Of a stretch of DNA of 64,000 nt, positions 60,262 to 64,000 are shown piece after piece (position 1 is the first letter of the stretch; each line of letters opens with the position of its first letter). The translations under genes were made by a program, and so were the position numbers. The stretch is from an uncultured Treponema sp. GTDB taxonomy: Bacteria > Spirochaetota > Spirochaetia > Treponematales > Treponemataceae. Under the pieces are notes generated by a model, which had not been told where the DNA came from, ran no database searches, and saw only the letters and a list, made by a program, of their open reading frames with translations. The stretch is from assembly GCA_910584475.1 (NCBI GenBank), contig CAJUBD010000008.1, positions 46,123 through 110,122 on the forward strand. Direction: 5' to 3'.

Positions 60262-60304
60262 AAGTTAAAATTGTCGCGCCATTTTCAGCGGCAATTTTAA
60301 ACTT
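60262..60304 (-). repeat. Isolated stem-loop module downstream of the YihY-cNMP gene
   Basis: Minus strand GTTTAAAATTGCCGCTGAAAATGGCGCGACAATTTTAAC, described by its arms TTTAAAATTG/CAATTTTAA and loop CCGCTGAAAATGGCGCG. It is the first module of the modular element without the others. Confidence 0.6.
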
Positions 60305-60339
60305 TCAGCGCAAGTCTGTCGCAAAGTTTAAACGCCATG

Positions 60340-60663
60340 TCACATCATCCTGCAAACATTTTCAATTTCCCTGTCGATCCGCTCTTTTAGTTTTTTTTCC
60401 AAACTTGAAGCGTAGACGCGCGCGAAAGACTCTTTTATGTTCTCGGGGCTGCCGCGCTCATCGAAAAGCATCGAAGGGCGGATGTTCAGCACGGCGGCGA
60501 GCTTGTCGACCGTTTCGGGCTTCGGAAATTTCGAGCTGGCGCGCTCGATTTCGGCGATATAGTTTATATTGAGTTCGCACAATTCCGACAATCTTTCCTG
60601 AGTCAAGCCCATTCGCTTTCTGTAGAATTTCAGGTTCTGTTTAAAAGTTTCTCTAATACCCAT
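60340..60663 (-). CDS. XRE-family transcriptional regulator
   Basis: A 107-residue protein with an N-terminal helix-turn-helix (LKFYRKRMGLTQERLSELCELNINYIAEIERASSKFPKPETVDKLA, residues about 8-62) and a charged helical C-terminus. It probably controls itself and the divergent lipoprotein gene. The ATG at 60663 stands six bases after TATACT and has no ribosome site. Confidence 0.85.
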   Translation of the reverse strand: MGIRETFKQNLKFYRKRMGLTQERLSELCELNINYIAEIERASSKFPKPETVDKLAAVLNIRPSMLFDERGSPENIKESFARVYASSLEKKLKERIDREIENVCRMM

Positions 60664-60732
60664 AACCGTAGTATATAAATACAAAAAAAGCAAGTTTTTT
60701 TGTATTTTCTGTTAGACGCAAATAAAAAGGAT

Positions 60733-60762
60733 TTGACAGAAAAGCGTTTTTTAGACTATATT
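60733..60762 (+). promoter_or_regulatory. Promoter of the lipoprotein gene
   Basis: TTGACA (60733-60738) and TATATT (60757-60762) with an 18-base spacer. A leader of about 130 bases follows. Confidence 0.65.
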
Positions 60763-60778
60763 TAACACAACCAAAGAT

Positions 60779-60791
60779 TGTCTAAAAGACA
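60779..60791. promoter_or_regulatory. Candidate operator palindrome
   Basis: TGTCTAAAAGACA is a 13-base near-perfect palindrome just downstream of the lipoprotein promoter. Related half-sites (TTAGAC) lie at about 60711 and 60751. It may be the target of the divergent XRE regulator. Confidence 0.45.
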
Positions 60792-60890
60792 GTTTTTGGC
60801 GTCTTTTCGCTGAAAAAGGCGGCCTGTGTTACAGGCAGATCCCAAAATCTTGGGGCGTAATTCTAGCGCATTGCGCTTAAAAAAGGAGAA
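60792..60890 (+). other. Structured leader of the lipoprotein gene
   Basis: Contains a GCCTGTGTTACAGGC hairpin, a CCCAAAATCTTGGG hairpin and an AGCGCATTGCGCT hairpin before AAGGAG. The tract CGCTGAAAAAGGCG resembles the first module of the modular elements. No known riboswitch was recognised. Confidence 0.45.
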
Positions 60891-60896
60891 ATTTTT

Positions 60897-61628
60897 ATGA
60901 AAAAAATTTCTAATCTCGCAGGAATTGTCGCGGCGTCGGCTTTGCTGTGCGGCATTTTCGGTTGCGACAACACGGAAACCATTACAATGACTTCCGCGTC
61001 AATCGAAATGGTCGGAGATCCGATTGTTACGGACAAGGCGGCGATTTTCCAATGGAAAAAATCTTTGGCAAATGAAATTGTGATTTCGCGTCAGGCTTCC
61101 GGCGAAGAGGAAGTGTTTATCGACTACGGATTCATATACAATGGAATCGCGGATCGCGTTTGGGAAGGAAACCCGCTCAAAGCCGGCGTGGAATACACAT
61201 ACCGCTTCTACAACACGAGCGACGTGTCGGCAGCAAGAAAGGCGTACACACTCGAAAAGAAATACTCTTGCGTGGAAAGAAAGGTTAAGTTTGCAAGCAT
61301 CGCGCCCGCCGGTTCAAACCTCTCGCCCTTGACGGAAGAACAAGTCAAGATTACAAAATACGAGGGAAACGGAACTAATTATGTGTCTGTCTATGTGGAC
61401 GAAAAGGAAGCGGGCGTTTGGCTAAATATATATGATAAAACCGATGACCGCTGGTATTATGACTTATATAATTTGGAAGTGGGCGGAATCAAGGCTTTTG
61501 AATACGATTCCTCTCATGCCTATGAAATCACAGTAGGCAAATGGTGGCCAGGCGCAGATGAAGACCACAAATACTACATTAACAAGGATACTGAAAAAGT
61601 ATTCAAGCTTGGTAAAGATTCTAATTGA
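60897..61628 (+). CDS. Putative lipoprotein of unknown function
   Basis: A 243-residue lipoprotein with lipobox GIFGC (Cys23). The mature part starts with a fibronectin-like segment (AIFQWKKSLANEIVISRQ, VEYTYRFYNTSD), followed by a Tyr/Asp-rich domain. I do not recognise a family. AAGGAG precedes the ATG. A strong terminator follows, so the gene is monocistronic. Confidence 0.65.
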   Translation: MKKISNLAGIVAASALLCGIFGCDNTETITMTSASIEMVGDPIVTDKAAIFQWKKSLANEIVISRQASGEEEVFIDYGFIYNGIADRVWEGNPLKAGVEYTYRFYNTSDVSAARKAYTLEKKYSCVERKVKFASIAPAGSNLSPLTEEQVKITKYEGNGTNYVSVYVDEKEAGVWLNIYDKTDDRWYYDLYNLEVGGIKAFEYDSSHAYEITVGKWWPGADEDHKYYINKDTEKVFKLGKDSN

Positions 61629-61686
61629 CAGTGAGTAACCTCCTTGCAAAAGCGTTCGATGTCAGACCCTGACATTTGAAGGCGGT

Positions 61687-61728
61687 GGCTTTGGATTTTC
61701 CTTTGAGAATCCAAAGCCATTTTTTTAG
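61687..61728 (+). terminator. Terminator of the lipoprotein gene
   Basis: TGGCTTTGGATT and AATCCAAAGCCA pair fully and are followed by TTTTTTT. Confidence 0.9.
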
Positions 61729-61755
61729 GACAAAATGTCAAATCGTTTTCTTCGT

Positions 61756-62095
61756 TTAAAAAAGCATCGCCGTCGCGATTGGAAAAATTTTATATTCTTG
61801 CAAAATTCTTTTTCCGCCGGCATCCAGCAATTGCAACATTCTGCTTGAAGAGCCGCTTGGCGCATTCTGTCCGGATTCCCACGCTTCGACAGTTTTTGAG
61901 GAAACGCCCATCACGCTCGCAAAAACGCGCTGCGTAAGCCCAAGTTTTTTGCGGATGCTTTTTACGTATTCTTTTTCATATTTCGGAAAAGGTGCGACGG
62001 AAACCATTTGGCGTCTTCCCGCCGACTTTCCGCCTTTTTCGAAGATGTCAAATTCGCCTGTCGAATTCTTCCAGCATCACAAGCTCTCTTTTCAT
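61756..62095 (-). pseudogene. HigA-like XRE antitoxin with a frameshift near its N-terminus
   Basis: The frame 61756-62007 encodes an 83-residue HigA/NadS-type antitoxin core: KKLGLTQRVFASVMGVSSKTVEAWESGQNAPSG. The same frame stays open upstream (EFDIFEKGGKSAGRRQ) to about 62077. A separate ATG at 62095, six bases after a perfect promoter, reads MKRELVMLEEFDRRI and then stops at 62048. Joining the two gives the usual antitoxin N-terminus, so a frameshift lies near 62050. No toxin gene is adjacent. It could still be translated from the ATG at 62007. Confidence 0.6.
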
Positions 62096-62101
62096 CAATC
62101 C

Positions 62102-62130
62102 ATTATAACTCCCATTCAATGGGATGTCAA
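62102..62130 (-). promoter_or_regulatory. Promoter of the HigA-like gene
   Basis: TTGACA (62130-62125), 17 bases, TATAAT (62107-62102), six bases before the ATG at 62095. A CCCATTCAATGGG palindrome lies in the spacer and may be an operator. Confidence 0.8.
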
Positions 62131-62228
62131 CAGATTTTTCGTTCTGCGCAAATTTTTCCTGTAGACTAAATCGCAAAAATCTGTTACAATACTTTATCAA
62201 ATTCAAACGGGATGTTCGGGAGCGGATT

Positions 62229-63833
62229 ATGACGAAATACATTTTTATTACGGGCGGAGTCGTTTCCGGTCTGGGCAAGGGAATCGCGGCGGCATCGCTT
62301 GGCTTGATTCTCAAAAGCCGCGGCTACAAAGTCATCAACCAAAAATTCGATCCCTATCTCAACATCGATCCTGGCACGATGAATCCCTATCAGCACGGCG
62401 AGGTTTTCGTCACGGACGACGGCGCGGAAACCGACTTGGACTTGGGGCACTACGAACGCTTCACCGACGCCACTTTGAGCCAAAGTTCCAATACGACTGC
62501 GGGGCGCGTTTATTTGAGCGTTCTCAACAAGGAGCGCGAGGGCGGCTTCCATGGCGGCACGGTTCAAGTCATACCGAACATCACCGAAGAAATCTTGCGG
62601 CGAATGCTGCTTTCCACCGAAGAAACCGGCGCGGACATAATCATCACTGAAATCGGCGGCACGGTAGGCGACATCGAGTCACTTCCCTTTATGGAAGCCA
62701 TCCGCCAGATGAAATACAGGGTGGGCGAAGAGAATTGCTGCTACATTCACCTCACGCTCGTTCCTTATATGAAAAAATCCGACGAACTGAAAACAAAGCC
62801 CACTCAGCACAGCGTAAAGGAATTGCAGGAACTCGGAATAAAACCCGACGTGATTATGCTGCGCACGGAACAGGCGATCGACCAAAACACGCGCGAACGT
62901 CTCGCGGCTTTTTGCAATGTCGAATCTTCTTGCGTCGTTCAAAATCTCAACGCGCGTTCGATTTACGAGGTGCCGCTCCAAATGGAAGACGAAGGATTGG
63001 GCAGCGCGGTCTGCAAAGTTCTCGGCTTGAAAAACATTCCGTCTCAACTTGACGAATGGAAAAAAATGGTGGCGCGTTTCAACAATCCCAAGCACAAAGT
63101 GAAAATTGCGCTCGTAGGAAAATATGTGGAACTGCATGACGCGTATCTTTCCGTAGTGGAATCACTCGTACACGGAGGCATCCACAATGAAGCCGAAGTG
63201 GAAATCGATTGGGTGAAGTCCGAAGACTTGATTGACGAAAAGGCTTGCGCCGCGCGCCTTGCCGCCGCTGACGGAATAATCGTGCCCGGCGGATTCGGCG
63301 ACAGAGGAATCGAAGGAATGATTTGCGCGGCGCGATTCGCGCGCATGAAAAAAATTCCGTATTTTGGAATTTGCCTTGGAATGCAGATTCTAGTAATTGA
63401 ATACGCGCGGAACGTCTTGGGCTTGGCTGGCGCGAATTCCACCGAAATCGAAAAAAACACGGGTCATCCTGTAATCGACCTAATGGGCGACCAAAACGGA
63501 AAAATCTTGGGCGGCACTTTAAGGCTCGGAAAATTCGAGTGCGCGGTAAAAAGCGGCACGCTCACGGAAAAAGCCTACGGCGCGAAGACGATTTGGGAAC
63601 GCCATCGCCATCGCTACGAGTTCAACAACAAATACCGCGACGATTTGGCGAAAGCGGGACTTGTCATCGCCGGCGTGAATCCCGAGCGCGACCTCGTGGA
63701 AATCTGCGAAGTGCCGAATCATCCATGGATGCTCGGAGTGCAGTTCCATCCCGAATTCAAAAGTCGTCCGAACAAAGCCGGCCCGCTTTTCAGGGAATTC
63801 ATACGCGCGGCAGTAGAGCGTTCGGAAAAATAG
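62229..63833 (+). CDS. pyrG: CTP synthase
   Basis: A 534-residue enzyme making CTP from UTP, ATP and glutamine. The synthetase domain starts TKYIFITGGVVSGLGKGI with the nucleotide-binding loop, and contains the HGGTVQVIPNITEE region. The C-terminal glutaminase has GGFGDRGIEGM, the nucleophile Cys in GICLGMQ, and the catalytic HPEF near the end. GGGAG lies before the ATG, and TACAAT about 30 bases upstream is a candidate -10. Its last ten codons are repeated 135 bases downstream. Confidence 0.95.
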   Translation: MTKYIFITGGVVSGLGKGIAAASLGLILKSRGYKVINQKFDPYLNIDPGTMNPYQHGEVFVTDDGAETDLDLGHYERFTDATLSQSSNTTAGRVYLSVLNKEREGGFHGGTVQVIPNITEEILRRMLLSTEETGADIIITEIGGTVGDIESLPFMEAIRQMKYRVGEENCCYIHLTLVPYMKKSDELKTKPTQHSVKELQELGIKPDVIMLRTEQAIDQNTRERLAAFCNVESSCVVQNLNARSIYEVPLQMEDEGLGSAVCKVLGLKNIPSQLDEWKKMVARFNNPKHKVKIALVGKYVELHDAYLSVVESLVHGGIHNEAEVEIDWVKSEDLIDEKACAARLAAADGIIVPGGFGDRGIEGMICAARFARMKKIPYFGICLGMQILVIEYARNVLGLAGANSTEIEKNTGHPVIDLMGDQNGKILGGTLRLGKFECAVKSGTLTEKAYGAKTIWERHRHRYEFNNKYRDDLAKAGLVIAGVNPERDLVEICEVPNHPWMLGVQFHPEFKSRPNKAGPLFREFIRAAVERSEK

Positions 63834-63863
63834 AAAGCATTGGCAAAAAGGGAAACTGACTTG
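63803..63863. repeat. pyrG 3'-end repeat, copy 1 (functional)
   Basis: Encodes RAAVERSEK and the stop codon, followed by AGAAAGCATTGGCAAAAAGG. It matches 63938-64000 over about 60 bases with few differences. Confidence 0.9.
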
Positions 63864-63937
63864 GAATTTCGAGCGCGGTTCGTCACGCGTTTGCATGAGC
63901 GGAAATTATTTGACCCGTCGCTCGCGCGACTTGCGCA

Positions 63938-64000
63938 TACGCGCGGCAGTAGAGCGTTCGGAAAAATAGAAAGCATTTCCAAAAAGGAAGCTGACTTGGA
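63938..64000. repeat. pyrG 3'-end repeat, copy 2
   Basis: Repeats the last pyrG codons (ATACGCGCGGCAGTAGAGCG...) and the following AGAAAGCATT tract at a period of 135 bases. It reaches the window edge, so further copies may follow. The 74 bases between the copies hold no gene. Confidence 0.9.

Noticed and set aside
60792..60890. Known riboswitch (c-di-GMP, cobalamin or fluoride type)
   Set aside because: Several hairpins are visible but none of the consensus cores I know could be matched.

Overview
The window reads as a chromosomal segment of an anaerobic, motile, gut- or rumen-type treponeme (Spirochaetes). Support comes from the cheA-cheW-cheX-cheY order with a CheW that carries a CheR-like tail, the flgB-flgC-fliE flagellar block, the rpsP-KH-rimM-trmD-rplS block followed by an FlhB-like gene and yraN, and several exported proteins of spirochaetal type. 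Metabolism looks strictly fermentative: an intracellular cellobiose-type phosphorylase, a complete Rnf electron-transfer complex, an oxygen-sensitive class III ribonucleotide reductase with its activase, NADP isocitrate dehydrogenase, iron-type alcohol dehydrogenase and aldehyde dehydrogenase, and LL-diaminopimelate aminotransferase for lysine and cell-wall synthesis. No rRNA, CRISPR array, prophage or insertion sequence was seen.

Layout. 1-0.4 kb: truncated exported protein read leftward, with a nine-G tract that breaks its frame. 0.7-6.4 kb: GH94 phosphorylase, esterase, thioesterase and a large unknown gene. 6.4-15.3 kb: rnfCDGEAB, a hicAB toxin-antitoxin cassette and two dehydrogenases. 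15.4-19.8 kb: two envelope proteins. 19.8-24.4 kb: nrdDG and icd. 24.6-28.4 kb: acyltransferase, M28 peptidase, an exported protein and a decayed locus. 28.4-32.7 kb: fliE-flgC-flgB, a membrane protein, a brnTA cassette, miaA and rpoZ. 32.9-38.5 kb: giant alpha-2-macroglobulin lipoprotein. 38.6-43.8 kb: ribosomal-protein/tRNA-modification operon. 44.2-54.1 kb: chemotaxis genes, an outer-membrane-type protein and dapL. 54.1-64 kb: comM, a PHP phosphoesterase, two cyclic-nucleotide-binding proteins, tRNA-Thr, an XRE regulator with a lipoprotein, a broken HigA-like antitoxin and pyrG.

Four signals stand out beyond the gene list. (1) Two toxin-antitoxin cassettes sit between direct repeats that duplicate host sequence: brnTA between two copies of the last 60 bp of miaA, and hicAB between two copies of a 39-bp promoter segment. 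Three other loci (tRNA-Thr, icd, pyrG) carry a spare copy of their own 3' end 80-200 bp downstream. Together these suggest small elements that insert at gene ends and rebuild the target. (2) A family of modular hairpin elements lies inside operons, each running up to a Shine-Dalgarno sequence; stems vary but keep pairing while loop motifs are conserved. (3) Many genes lack a Shine-Dalgarno sequence and have a -10 box 5-9 nt (most often 6) before ATG, so leaderless mRNA seems common. (4) A homologous structured leader of about 130 nt precedes both the rpsP operon and an outer-membrane protein gene.

All calls rest on reading the sequence and on remembered family features; no database search was run.
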